27,085 bases of DNA from S34-282 sp034422075 (GTDB lineage: Bacteria > Chloroflexota > Dehalococcoidia > Lucifugimonadales > Australimonadaceae): positions 1 through 27,085 of the forward strand of contig DAOUJX010000059.1 in assembly GCA_034422075.1 (NCBI GenBank), written 5' to 3'. The translations under genes and the position numbers were made by a program. The notes under the pieces are model-generated. The model was given only the letters and a program-made list of their open reading frames with translations, was not told where the DNA came from and did no database searches. Of this stretch, positions 7,722-15,102 are shown piece by piece (within the stretch, counting starts at the first letter, position 1; each line of letters starts with the position of its first letter).

Positions 7722-8867
7722 ATGAGCATGCTTTCCGTTGAAAACCTGGAGATGGAGTACCAGTCCGACCGCGGGCCGGTGCGCGCCGTCCGGGGCGTTA
7801 GTTTCGAAGTCGAGAAGGGCAACTTCTACACGCTGCTCGGCCCCTCCGGCTGCGGCAAGACTTCCACCTTGCGGTGCATCGCGGGATTGGAGACGCCGAC
7901 GGCGGGGAAGATAACCATTGGCGAGGAGGTCGTCTACGAACGCGCTTCGCGCATCGTGGTTCCGTCGCACCGCCGCGCAGTCGGGATGGTGTTCCAATCC
8001 TACGCCATCTGGCCGCACCTGACGGTCTTCGACAATGTCGGCTTCCCGCTCGTCCACGGTAAGAACAAGGTGGCGCGTTCAGAAGTGCGCCCGATGGTCG
8101 AGCGCGCGCTCGACCTCGTCCAGCTCGGCCACCTGGCAGAACGACCCGCGCCGGCGCTTAGCGGCGGGCAGCAGCAACGCGTTGCCTTGGCCCGCGCCAT
8201 TGTCTATGAGCCCGACCTGCTCCTCCTCGACGAGCCCCTCTCGAACCTCGACGCCAAACTCCGCGAGGAGATGCGCCAAGAGCTGAAGGACCTAGTCGCG
8301 CGCCTGGACATCACGACGCTCTACGTCACGCATGACCAGACGGAGGCGTTGGCCATGTCGAACCAGATCGCCGTCATGTACGATGGCATCATTGTGCAGG
8401 AGGGCAGTCCCGAGGATGTCTACCTGCGCCCCACGTCGGCATTCACGGCCAACTTCGTGGGCAAGACCAACCTGCTCAACGGCACCATCAACAGCGGCGG
8501 CGACGGCGTTGAGACAGACCACGGCGTCATCAACATCCCGCTGCCGGACTGGGCCAATGCGTCGACCAGTGTCGTCCTCGCGTTCCGGCCCGAGGCAGTC
8601 GAGGTGGAGCGCGCCAACGGACCGGTCTCCGCCAACACCATCCGGGGTGCCGTTGCCAGCACCAGCTTTATCGGCGAGACCTTGGAATACGTGGTCAAGG
8701 CATCGGAAGACGCGTTCAAGGTAAAGGGCGACCCGTTCGCTGCCTTCCAAGTTGGTGAGGAAGTTGACCTGAAGTTGCCCACCGACAGGGTTCTCGTCAT
8801 GCCGGGCGATGAGGCGACTCGAGCCGAGCTTGCTGCAGCGGCGCAGCTCGCCGCAGCCGCCGAGTAG
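7722..8867 (+). CDS. ABC importer ATPase (FbpC/PotA-type), cluster 1
   Basis: ATG with TAAGGAAA (7709-7716), which overlaps the permease stop codon and suggests translational coupling. The 381-residue protein carries Walker A GPSGCGKTS (40-48), Q-loop Q92, signature LSGGQQQR (146-153), Walker B LLLLDE (166-171), D-loop SNLD (174-177) and H-loop TH (203-204). A C-terminal TOBE-like regulatory domain follows from about 240 to 360, then an Ala-rich tail. It powers transport through the fused permease. It is the only ATPase gene for this transporter type in the window, so it may also serve cluster 2, which has none. Confidence 0.93.
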   Translation: MSMLSVENLEMEYQSDRGPVRAVRGVSFEVEKGNFYTLLGPSGCGKTSTLRCIAGLETPTAGKITIGEEVVYERASRIVVPSHRRAVGMVFQSYAIWPHLTVFDNVGFPLVHGKNKVARSEVRPMVERALDLVQLGHLAERPAPALSGGQQQRVALARAIVYEPDLLLLDEPLSNLDAKLREEMRQELKDLVARLDITTLYVTHDQTEALAMSNQIAVMYDGIIVQEGSPEDVYLRPTSAFTANFVGKTNLLNGTINSGGDGVETDHGVINIPLPDWANASTSVVLAFRPEAVEVERANGPVSANTIRGAVASTSFIGETLEYVVKASEDAFKVKGDPFAAFQVGEEVDLKLPTDRVLVMPGDEATRAELAAAAQLAAAAE

Positions 8868-8967
8868 CAGCCCGTGCGCCCCAGTTAGTCCCACCAGCCC
8901 GCGCTACGTCTGGCATGCGGGCGCCAGGTATCACCGGCCCTATAGGCCACACGCGAGGAGGTGCGAC

Positions 8968-9810
8968 ATGGTGCAGGCGACAGTACTTGACCCCAAGGCA
9001 GCCGGAGCGCGGCGGCTCGAAGGCAAGGTTGCCATCATCACCGGCGGCGGCCAAGGCCATGGCCGGGCGACGGCCAGGCGGTTTGCGCAGGAGGGCGCGT
9101 CCCTCATGCTTGTCGACCGCCATGCCCCCGGTGCCGAACGCACGCGCGACGAACTGATCGCATTCGGCGCAGAGGCCGATATCTTCGTCAACGAACTCGG
9201 CCCGTGGGACGTGGCACAGTCGCTCATGGAGGCGACCAAGGAGCGCTTTGGCCGCATCGACGTCCTGGTCAACAACGTCGGCGGTGCGATGTATGGCGGC
9301 AAGCAAGGCTGGGAGTTCACACCGGAGGAGCTCGAGGACAACATCCGCAACAACCTCAACACGTGCCTCAGCTGCTGCTGGGCGGTCATGCCGCACATGA
9401 TCGAGGGTGGAAGCGGCTCAATAATCAACTTTGGCTCGCACGCTGTGCGCGGCACCGCCCGCCTGGGCTATGCGGCGGCCAAGGGCGCCGTTATGGCCAT
9501 AACCACAAGCCTCGCGTTGGAGGCTGCCCCCTATGGCATACGCATCAACTGCGTCGTGCCCCACCTTAGCGACCGCGACGAGGGTGATACGCTGGTGACG
9601 CGCATCCCCGGTCAGGCACCGCCTGACGGCTCCGCCCGGCGCGACGCCAGTGCGGGCCTCTCCTCGCCGCACTTGACGCCAATCCCGATGCAGCGCCCCG
9701 GCAAGCCGGAGGAGGTAGCCGCCGCTGTCGCCTTCCTAGCCTCCGACGATTCCTCCTTCACCACGGGCGAAATCATCGGTGTCGGAGGCGGCGCATTCTG
9801 CCGGATATAG
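8968..9810 (+). CDS. Short-chain dehydrogenase/reductase (SDR), copy 1
   Basis: The longest ORF begins at 8809 inside the ATPase gene. I place the start at ATG 8968, which has GAGGAGGTG (8955-8963) just upstream and gives the same N-terminus as SDR copy 2. The 280-residue protein is a classical Rossmann-fold SDR: TGGGQGHG cofactor loop (25-32), an acidic residue after the second strand (VDRHAPG) that favours NAD over NADP, NNVGG in the central strand, and catalytic Ser157, Tyr168 and Lys172 (YAAAK). It would oxidise or reduce an alcohol/ketone. After Rieske oxygenation a diol- or alcohol-dehydrogenase role is attractive, but that is inference from position. It closes the run 1688-9810. Confidence 0.87.
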   Translation: MVQATVLDPKAAGARRLEGKVAIITGGGQGHGRATARRFAQEGASLMLVDRHAPGAERTRDELIAFGAEADIFVNELGPWDVAQSLMEATKERFGRIDVLVNNVGGAMYGGKQGWEFTPEELEDNIRNNLNTCLSCCWAVMPHMIEGGSGSIINFGSHAVRGTARLGYAAAKGAVMAITTSLALEAAPYGIRINCVVPHLSDRDEGDTLVTRIPGQAPPDGSARRDASAGLSSPHLTPIPMQRPGKPEEVAAAVAFLASDDSSFTTGEIIGVGGGAFCRI

Positions 9811-9848
9811 ACGCCCAACGCCTTCTCACCTCTCGCATCGTAAATTAC

Positions 9849-9875
9849 GCACCCCCTCCCGAGGTGAGGGGGTGC
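9849..9875 (+). terminator. GC-rich hairpin after SDR copy 1
   Basis: GCACCCCCTC (9849-9858) and GAGGGGGTGC (9866-9875) form a perfect 10-bp stem with a 7-nt loop, 39 nt after the SDR stop. No U-tract follows, so termination is likely but not certain. Confidence 0.5.
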
Positions 9876-9956
9876 AGCTCTCTGCGTCCTGAGAAGCGCG
9901 AGTGGTAGAATTCATGCGAGGTTTTCTGCCGCAGGAGAAGCTCTCGCTGCACGAAC

Positions 9957-11033
9957 ATGATCGCTGAAGAACGGACGATACCAGCACCGCTCGAGGCGCC
10001 GGCAAACGGTGTCCCCCTGTACCCTTTCCCCGAGGGCTGGTATTTCGTCACAAGCCGCAAGGCCATCCTGAAGGCCAAGCTCATCCAGAAGACCTGGATG
10101 GGCGAGAACATCATCGCTTGGTGTGACATCGAGGGCCGCGTCTGCGTCGCCGAGGCGCGTTGCCCCCACCTGGGTGCAGACCTTAGGCCCGAGGCCGGAG
10201 GTAGCGTGCGCAATGGCCGACTCGTGTGTCCCTTCCACGGCTTTTCCTATGACGCAAGTGGCCAGTGCGTGGCCACACCCTTTGCCGATCCCCCTCAAGG
10301 CGCCAGGTTGCGCGTCTTCGAGACCGAGGAGGTTTGCGGCCTGATCTTCGCCTGGTGGGGCATCGGTGGACGGCCGCCTCAATGGCAGTTGCACCCGGAA
10401 CCGCCGGACGAAGAGGGCTGGAGCAACCACGCGATCAGGACCCTGCGCTTCCCCGGCCACCCACAGGAGACCACCGAGAACTCGGTGGATCTGGCTCACC
10501 TCCGCTACGTCCATGGCTACGGCGGCGTCGAGCGCACTGGACGAGTGCTGACGAACGGAGCGCATTGCACTAGCAGCTTTGACTTCAGGAGCCCCCGGAG
10601 AATTGGCCGGTTTGGAAGGGTCACCCTCGATATCTCCTCCACCACCTTTATCTCCGGACTCGGATACTCCTTCGTCGACATCCATGAGCGCTCCATCGGT
10701 ATGCATCTGCGCATGTGGGTGCTGGCCACGCCGGTCGACGGCACGCTCATCGACATGACGCTGGCTTCGCAGGCGTACGCGATTCGAGGGCCCAAGCGGC
10801 GAATCGTCGGGTTGGGGTTCCTACCGCCGAGGCTGCGGGCACCCGTCATGAACAAGCTCGTTGCGCGATGGCAAGAGGGTGACGTCATGCAAGACGTTGT
10901 CATCTGGGGGCACAAGCACTTCCTGCCCAAGCCAGAGCTCTGCCGGTCCGACGGTGAGATCAGACTCTTCCGTAAGTACTGCGCCCAGTTCTATCCCGAA
11001 CAGAGCGATTCGAAGGGGGCGGCTGCGCATTAG
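9957..11033 (+). CDS. Rieske oxygenase of the KshA / cholesterol 7-desaturase (DAF-36/Neverland) type
   Basis: ATG at 9957 is the first start in frame; the nearest purine-rich site, AGGAGAAG (9933-9940), is 16 nt away, so initiation looks weak. The 358-residue protein has Rieske ligands C69-x-H71-x19-C91-x2-H94 and a canonical iron motif D178-x2-H181-x4-H186 (ENSVDLAHLRYVH). The C-terminal signature DVVIWGHK...KPEL...DGEIRLFRKYCAQFY, with Asp313 as the likely third iron ligand, is characteristic of 3-ketosteroid 9-alpha-hydroxylase and cholesterol 7-desaturase relatives. It is diverged from the tandem paralogs at 1688 and 3141. A steroid- or hopanoid-like polycyclic substrate is possible but unproven. 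No KshB-type reductase is in the window. Confidence 0.82.
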   Translation: MIAEERTIPAPLEAPANGVPLYPFPEGWYFVTSRKAILKAKLIQKTWMGENIIAWCDIEGRVCVAEARCPHLGADLRPEAGGSVRNGRLVCPFHGFSYDASGQCVATPFADPPQGARLRVFETEEVCGLIFAWWGIGGRPPQWQLHPEPPDEEGWSNHAIRTLRFPGHPQETTENSVDLAHLRYVHGYGGVERTGRVLTNGAHCTSSFDFRSPRRIGRFGRVTLDISSTTFISGLGYSFVDIHERSIGMHLRMWVLATPVDGTLIDMTLASQAYAIRGPKRRIVGLGFLPPRLRAPVMNKLVARWQEGDVMQDVVIWGHKHFLPKPELCRSDGEIRLFRKYCAQFYPEQSDSKGAAAH

Positions 11034-11075
11034 ACCTTCGAGGGCTACGGGAAGGGGCCCCTATTAGGCCGCCTC

Positions 11076-12596
11076 TCAGCTCTGACCTGCCAGCCAGCCT
11101 CCCTCCGTCTCGGGATCGTCAGTGAGGAAGGCGCCCGGAGAAGCCTCCTCTTCACCGCCGTCTTCTATTCTCATCAGCAGAGCCGGAAGGATGGCAAGCA
11201 AGACCAAGAAGCCCGATATCGTGAAGAGCTCCTGGAACACGGTCACACCGGCTTCTATCAAAGGCGCCTGCGTCTCCTCAAAGGTCGCGCCAATCGTCAC
11301 GTGGGCAGTCAGACTGTAGAAGCGCTCTATTCCCCAAGCGGACAAGGCCGCCAGCCCTAACGCCATTCCAACCATCCGCGATGCAGTGACCAATGAAGCC
11401 GCAGCGCCCCAATAGTGGCTAGGCGCAGCGCTCAAAGCGCTGATGCCTATGGGGGGAATGACCAGCCCAAACCCCAAGCCCGTCATGGCCAAGGGCACCG
11501 TTAGCCTCAGTTCCGCCACCTCAGTGTCCCAGCCGCTCATGAACAGCAGACCCGTCCCTATGAATGCTAGACCGGTAATGCATACCAATCTCACCCCAGC
11601 CCAACGAAGGATGTAGCCTCCGACAATTGCCCCCACTGGTATGGCGGCAGTAAGGCGCACTAAGTGCAAGGCGCTCTCCCAAGCCGGTTTCTCCATGACC
11701 GTGGCGGCCATCAGCGGCACACTGACCAGCGAGATGATCAGGGCCACTCCCACGAGGAGCTGGGTGGCGTTCGAGGACAGGAATGCCCTGGACGTGTACA
11801 AGAACGATGTCAACAAAGGCTGCTCCGCCCGCCTCTCCACGACGATCAGCAGGCCGACCAGAGATACCCCGATGACCAGCAAGAAGTACGGCACAAGCGA
11901 CTCGCCCGAGAAGACGCTTCTCTGCGAAAGACCGATGGTCAGGACGGCGAGCGCTCCTCCCAGCGCCAGCGCTCCGAAGTAGTCCATCTTCGCCCCAGGA
12001 TTGGCGCGATTCGCCAGAATGCCCATCAGTGCTATCAAGATGAAGCTCTGAGGTATGTCCAGCCAGAATATCCACCGCCAACCAAGCAATTCGATGATTC
12101 CGCCTCCATAGAGGGGGCCTAGCACAGAGCCAGCCTCGGCAGACGCGGTCACCAGTCCCAGGGCAACGCCCCTTTTTTCCGGCGATACGACTCCCACCGC
12201 CATAGCAAGCGCTATGGGAACCGTTGCGCCGCCGCCGAAGGCCTGGATGACGCGGGCGGGCACGATCCAATTGAAGTCGGGTGCAACAGCCACCAACGCC
12301 GACCCGATGGAGAACACCACCAGCGCTATCTGGAACATCCTGACGCGCCCGTAGACATCCGACAAGCGTCCTGCCAGCGGCATCGCAACGGTGTAGCTGA
12401 CCAAGTATCCGGTTACAATCCAGGATGCTCTATCCAGGTCCGTAAGGGGAATCTCCAAGTCCACCATGACGGCCGGCAAGGCCGCAACCACCACAGTTTG
12501 GTCCAGGGCTGTAGAGAACACCCCCAAGCAAAGGATCCCCAAAATCACCGATTGGGACGAACCTAGTGCAGCGAGGCGGGACCTTGCAGCGTTCAC
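11076..12596 (-). CDS. Major facilitator transporter, DHA2 (14-helix) family, P55/EmrB-like
   Basis: GTG start whose first four bases GTGA overlap the TGA of the lipoprotein gene, so the two are translationally coupled. The 506-residue protein shows DHA2 hallmarks: LDQTVVVAALPAV in helix 1, motif A GRLSDVYGRVRMF after helix 2, and motif C-like GSVLGPLYGG in helix 5. The length fits 14 helices. It should be a proton-driven exporter in the cytoplasmic membrane. With an LprG-like lipoprotein upstream, it matches the mycobacterial lprG-Rv1410c (P55) arrangement, which exports triacylglycerol and related lipids. Lipid export here is inference from that pairing; multidrug efflux is the alternative. 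Confidence 0.88.
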   Translation of the reverse strand: MNAARSRLAALGSSQSVILGILCLGVFSTALDQTVVVAALPAVMVDLEIPLTDLDRASWIVTGYLVSYTVAMPLAGRLSDVYGRVRMFQIALVVFSIGSALVAVAPDFNWIVPARVIQAFGGGATVPIALAMAVGVVSPEKRGVALGLVTASAEAGSVLGPLYGGGIIELLGWRWIFWLDIPQSFILIALMGILANRANPGAKMDYFGALALGGALAVLTIGLSQRSVFSGESLVPYFLLVIGVSLVGLLIVVERRAEQPLLTSFLYTSRAFLSSNATQLLVGVALIISLVSVPLMAATVMEKPAWESALHLVRLTAAIPVGAIVGGYILRWAGVRLVCITGLAFIGTGLLFMSGWDTEVAELRLTVPLAMTGLGFGLVIPPIGISALSAAPSHYWGAAASLVTASRMVGMALGLAALSAWGIERFYSLTAHVTIGATFEETQAPLIEAGVTVFQELFTISGFLVLLAILPALLMRIEDGGEEEASPGAFLTDDPETEGGWLAGQS

Positions 12597-13339
12597 GACC
12601 CTGCGGCTGCATCCGGAAGTTGGATGTCAATGGGAACGTCGATATCCGACAGGGTGATCAAACGGCTCGTTTCGGGCGCATCGTCGTCAAAGATTTGACC
12701 CTCTATTCTTAGTTGCCGGAGCTCATGTCCACCCGCATCAAACCACAGGGTCAACTTGATTGGATAACCCTCGCTTGCATCGGTGATAAGAGATGCAAGG
12801 TCTTCAGACATAGTGTCTCCTTGCACCACTAAAGTCTGCGCGCCCGCTACTGATTCCTGGCCTACGCTCTCTGCATTCTGGAGTCCAGTAACTATGTCGC
12901 TCAGAGTCACGCCCATCATCCCAAAGTTAAATGGCACATCGCTTGCGGGTAGAGGGGCCCACGGCGCGTCCTCGGAGAACTTGATCATTGCCGAATCCCC
13001 AACTGCCACTATTTTGATTTCCGCAAACCCGAAACTCGGAGTCACCAATTCCACCAAAATGCTTGTGCTATCGGGAGATTTGACTACTCCAGTAACGCCT
13101 TTCAATGTCATGCCAAAGAACTTGGAGCCCGTCTCGAATTCGTCGATCATCTCGAACTTTGCGCTCGCTAAAGCAGCCAATTTTGCACTTCCGTTAGATA
13201 ACAAATCATCTACAGATAGTTCCGGCTCTGGTAGGGGGGTAGGCGTGGGCTCCTCTCCACATGCAGCTACCAAGAGCACAAAAGTCGTCAGCAAGACAGT
13301 GATTGGAGACCAGCGGCGCACTAGGGAAGTTACAATCAA
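12593..13339 (-). CDS. LppX/LprA/LprG-family lipoprotein
   Basis: I start it at TTG 13339, because GGGAGGT (13346-13352 on the complement) lies 6 nt upstream and a promoter sits just before it; the longer ORF start at 13399 falls inside the -35 box. The 248-residue product has a signal peptide ending in LVAAC (Cys27 lipidated), a short Pro/Thr linker, and a mainly beta domain. That domain has the pattern of LprG: an alpha segment KLAALASAKFEM, then LKGVTGVV, a W-containing turn (DAPWAPLP), LTLWFDAGGHEL and a terminal PIDIQLPD. LprG proteins hold acylated lipids in a hydrophobic cavity and hand them to or from the MFS partner. This gene looks more AT-rich than its neighbours. Family call from pattern, not from an alignment. 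Confidence 0.75.
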   Translation of the reverse strand: MIVTSLVRRWSPITVLLTTFVLLVAACGEEPTPTPLPEPELSVDDLLSNGSAKLAALASAKFEMIDEFETGSKFFGMTLKGVTGVVKSPDSTSILVELVTPSFGFAEIKIVAVGDSAMIKFSEDAPWAPLPASDVPFNFGMMGVTLSDIVTGLQNAESVGQESVAGAQTLVVQGDTMSEDLASLITDASEGYPIKLTLWFDAGGHELRQLRIEGQIFDDDAPETSRLITLSDIDVPIDIQLPDAAAGS

Positions 13340-13370
13340 CTGCTTACCTCCCAGCCCTAGACGGTGCAAG

Positions 13371-13399
13371 ACACTACCCACAACCCTGCGCCATGTCAA
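13371..13399 (-). promoter_or_regulatory. Sigma70-type promoter of the lipoprotein-transporter pair
   Basis: On the - strand: -35 TTGACA (13399-13394), a 17-nt spacer, -10 TAGTGT (13376-13371). The predicted transcription start near 13364 gives a leader of about 25 nt with the Shine-Dalgarno properly placed before TTG 13339. Confidence 0.65.
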
Positions 13400-13455
13400 T
13401 CAGCCCGGCCGTCAAGGGCGCGGCCCCTGGCATCGCTGCCGTCTACCGCCAAGCG

Positions 13456-13541
13456 TGGTGGGGAAGCCGGGACTCGAACCCGGATGCCTGTGCGGCACAT
13501 GGTCCTAAGCCATGCGCGTCTGCCAATTCCGCCACTTCCCC
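13456..13541 (-). tRNA. tRNA-Leu (anticodon UAG), CCA encoded
   Basis: The reverse complement folds as a class II tRNA. It has a 7-bp acceptor stem (GGGGAAG/CTTCCCC), anticodon arm CATGG-CTTAGGA-CCATG with anticodon TAG, a long variable arm, T-arm CCGGG-TTCGAGT-CCCGG, discriminator A and an encoded CCA. Its first base is also the last base of the upstream gene's stop codon. Confidence 0.97.
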
Positions 13542-14113
13542 TACCCTGTTGGCGCGCCGCCCTGGCCCAGCGCATCGAAATCGACTCTAAACCGCTTCGA
13601 CGTAACTATGATACGCCCGCGGCGCAGCACTATGAGGCGGACGCTCCGCGCTCCTTGCGCCAGCTCGCGAGGTATCGCAAAGCGATAGGTATGCGGAGCA
13701 CCCCACCGCACCCACGCCTCCACGTCTACTGGCAAGTAGTGCACACCGTCACCCGAGTCGCGATACGCGCGCAGCATCGGACGCCGCTCTACCGCATCTC
13801 CCGGCAAGGGCGACCCCTCGAACCGGAAAGCCTCGACACCCGTGTCCTCCACCAGCAGCACGGGCTTGACAATGTCCAAGAACACTGGCTCCCCCGGCTC
13901 CGCAAGCGACCCCTCGATAGTCGCGGAAAGCGCGAACATCACTGCATCCGGCGCTTCGGACGGCGCTGCCTCTAGGCAGTAGCCCTCGATAATTGCCGCC
14001 CGCCGGTTCATCGAGAACGCCGACCGCTCCAGGAATGCACGGCGCAGCCATCGCGCAAGACCCGAGAGTGCAGACGTGAGTGGCGATTCAGCGGCGGATG
14101 CGCGCTCACGCAT
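13541..14113 (-). CDS. Hypothetical protein between the J-like gene and tRNA-Leu
   Basis: The longest frame begins at 14137, but ATG 14113 has GGAGAG 5 nt upstream and overlaps the J-like gene stop by 8 nt, a usual coupling geometry. It encodes 190 residues. The N-terminus is basic and helical (ARWLRRAFLERSAF); the rest looks like a beta-rich soluble domain with strands such as PVFLDIVKPVLLV, HYLPVDVEAWVRW and SVRLIVLRRGRIIV. No signal peptide, membrane helix or known motif is visible and I do not recognise the family. Its TAG stop ends on base 13541, the first nucleotide of tRNA-Leu, so message and tRNA must be separated by RNase P processing if co-transcribed. Confidence 0.65.
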   Translation of the reverse strand: MRERASAAESPLTSALSGLARWLRRAFLERSAFSMNRRAAIIEGYCLEAAPSEAPDAVMFALSATIEGSLAEPGEPVFLDIVKPVLLVEDTGVEAFRFEGSPLPGDAVERRPMLRAYRDSGDGVHYLPVDVEAWVRWGAPHTYRFAIPRELAQGARSVRLIVLRRGRIIVTSKRFRVDFDALGQGGAPTG

Positions 14114-14876
14114 CGCGGCTCTCCGACGGCTGCCCAACAGGCTGGCCCGACAAGTCGACGTGGCATTTAGGGCACTCGCTCTTGCCGCGCTCCACGCGCC
14201 TGCCGCAATTGGGGCACGGCGGGCGGCCCGGCCTCGCCAGCAGCAGGGTTAGCAGCACGGCGTGCGAAATCGGATTCCCAAAGGTCACCACAATGAAAGG
14301 GACGCCGCCCGCGAATCCCAGGACGCCCCACAGGAACCAGCTACGCCCCCGCAAATATGCCACGAACGGGGAGGCGGACGCCCCCAGAACAAAAAGGGCA
14401 AAGTAGGTTGCCGCCGCCGCCTCGTTTCCAAACGTCTCTACAAGAAAAACGCGGTACAAACGATCGAACAACACCATAACCATCGCGGCGAACCACAGCG
14501 GCATCCGCCCCGGGAACAGCGAAAACCCCATCGGCGCCCATTTTGACCAGTCGAGCCCTTCGCGTTGCTGCGCGCCTCCCGACTCCTGCTCGACGACCGG
14601 CGCCGTGCTGACTGCACGCGCGGTCATGCTGGTTACCGTTTCCGTGCGCTTCTCGCGCGCTTCTTGGAGCGCCGCGTCGTACGCCCGCCGCGAATCCCCG
14701 TCGGAGAGCGTGCGGTAAGCATCGTCGATCAGCACCAACTCGGCGGCAGCCCACTTGGAGTCCCTACGGCGAGCCTGCGTCTCGTATCGCCGTGCCAAGC
14801 GCCGGTACGCGCGCCGGATCTCCGCATCCGACGCCGAGCGCGGCACCTCCAGTACCTTGTAATAGTCGCGCGCCAT
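14106..14876 (-). CDS. Membrane-anchored J-like protein with C-terminal zinc ribbon, lacking HPD
   Basis: ATG with CGGAGG 8 nt upstream. The 256-residue protein opens with a J-domain (DYYKVLEVPRSASDAEIRRAYRRLARRY, then ...DDAYRTLSD...RRAYD, residues 4-67). The HPD tripeptide that activates DnaK is replaced by E32-T33-Q34. A polar linker (about 70-118) precedes three or four hydrophobic segments (about 125-145, 153-175, 180-214), and the C-terminus carries C221-x2-C224...C235-x2-C238, a zinc ribbon. It is therefore a J-like (type IV) protein probably unable to stimulate Hsp70, fixed in the membrane with both soluble ends likely cytoplasmic. Function unknown; an assembly or scaffold role is a guess. 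First gene of the - strand cluster, divergent from the lipoprotein at 15103. Confidence 0.8.
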   Translation of the reverse strand: MARDYYKVLEVPRSASDAEIRRAYRRLARRYETQARRRDSKWAAAELVLIDDAYRTLSDGDSRRAYDAALQEAREKRTETVTSMTARAVSTAPVVEQESGGAQQREGLDWSKWAPMGFSLFPGRMPLWFAAMVMVLFDRLYRVFLVETFGNEAAAATYFALFVLGASASPFVAYLRGRSWFLWGVLGFAGGVPFIVVTFGNPISHAVLLTLLLARPGRPPCPNCGRRVERGKSECPKCHVDLSGQPVGQPSESRDA

Positions 14877-14982
14877 CCCGCGAGCCTCCGTGATAGCGTA
14901 CTACACGCTACTGCGCGTCTCTCCTCTCTCACCAAGAGACGATAAGGTGCGCAGCAGTTGCACCGTACCTCAGCGCTACCGA

Positions 14983-15010
14983 TTGACACTCGCTCACTGC
15001 TTGTTATACT
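14983..15010 (+). promoter_or_regulatory. Sigma70-type promoter for ABC importer cluster 2
   Basis: -35 TTGACA (14983-14988), a 16-nt spacer, -10 TATACT (15005-15010), both near consensus. Predicted start near 15017, about 86 nt before the ATG at 15103. It lies in the divergent region shared with the J-like gene. Confidence 0.72.
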
Positions 15011-15102
15011 GCCAACGATTCTGCGGCAAGTCCGTGACGGTCTCCGGATGCATTCGGGGCAATGCCGGCGCTGGATGAACGCAGTACACGGAGGGCAGAG
15101 TT

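Noticed and set aside
11053..11062. AGGGGCCCCT palindrome between convergent genes
   Set aside because: A perfect palindrome without a loop; it cannot form a normal terminator hairpin and may be chance.
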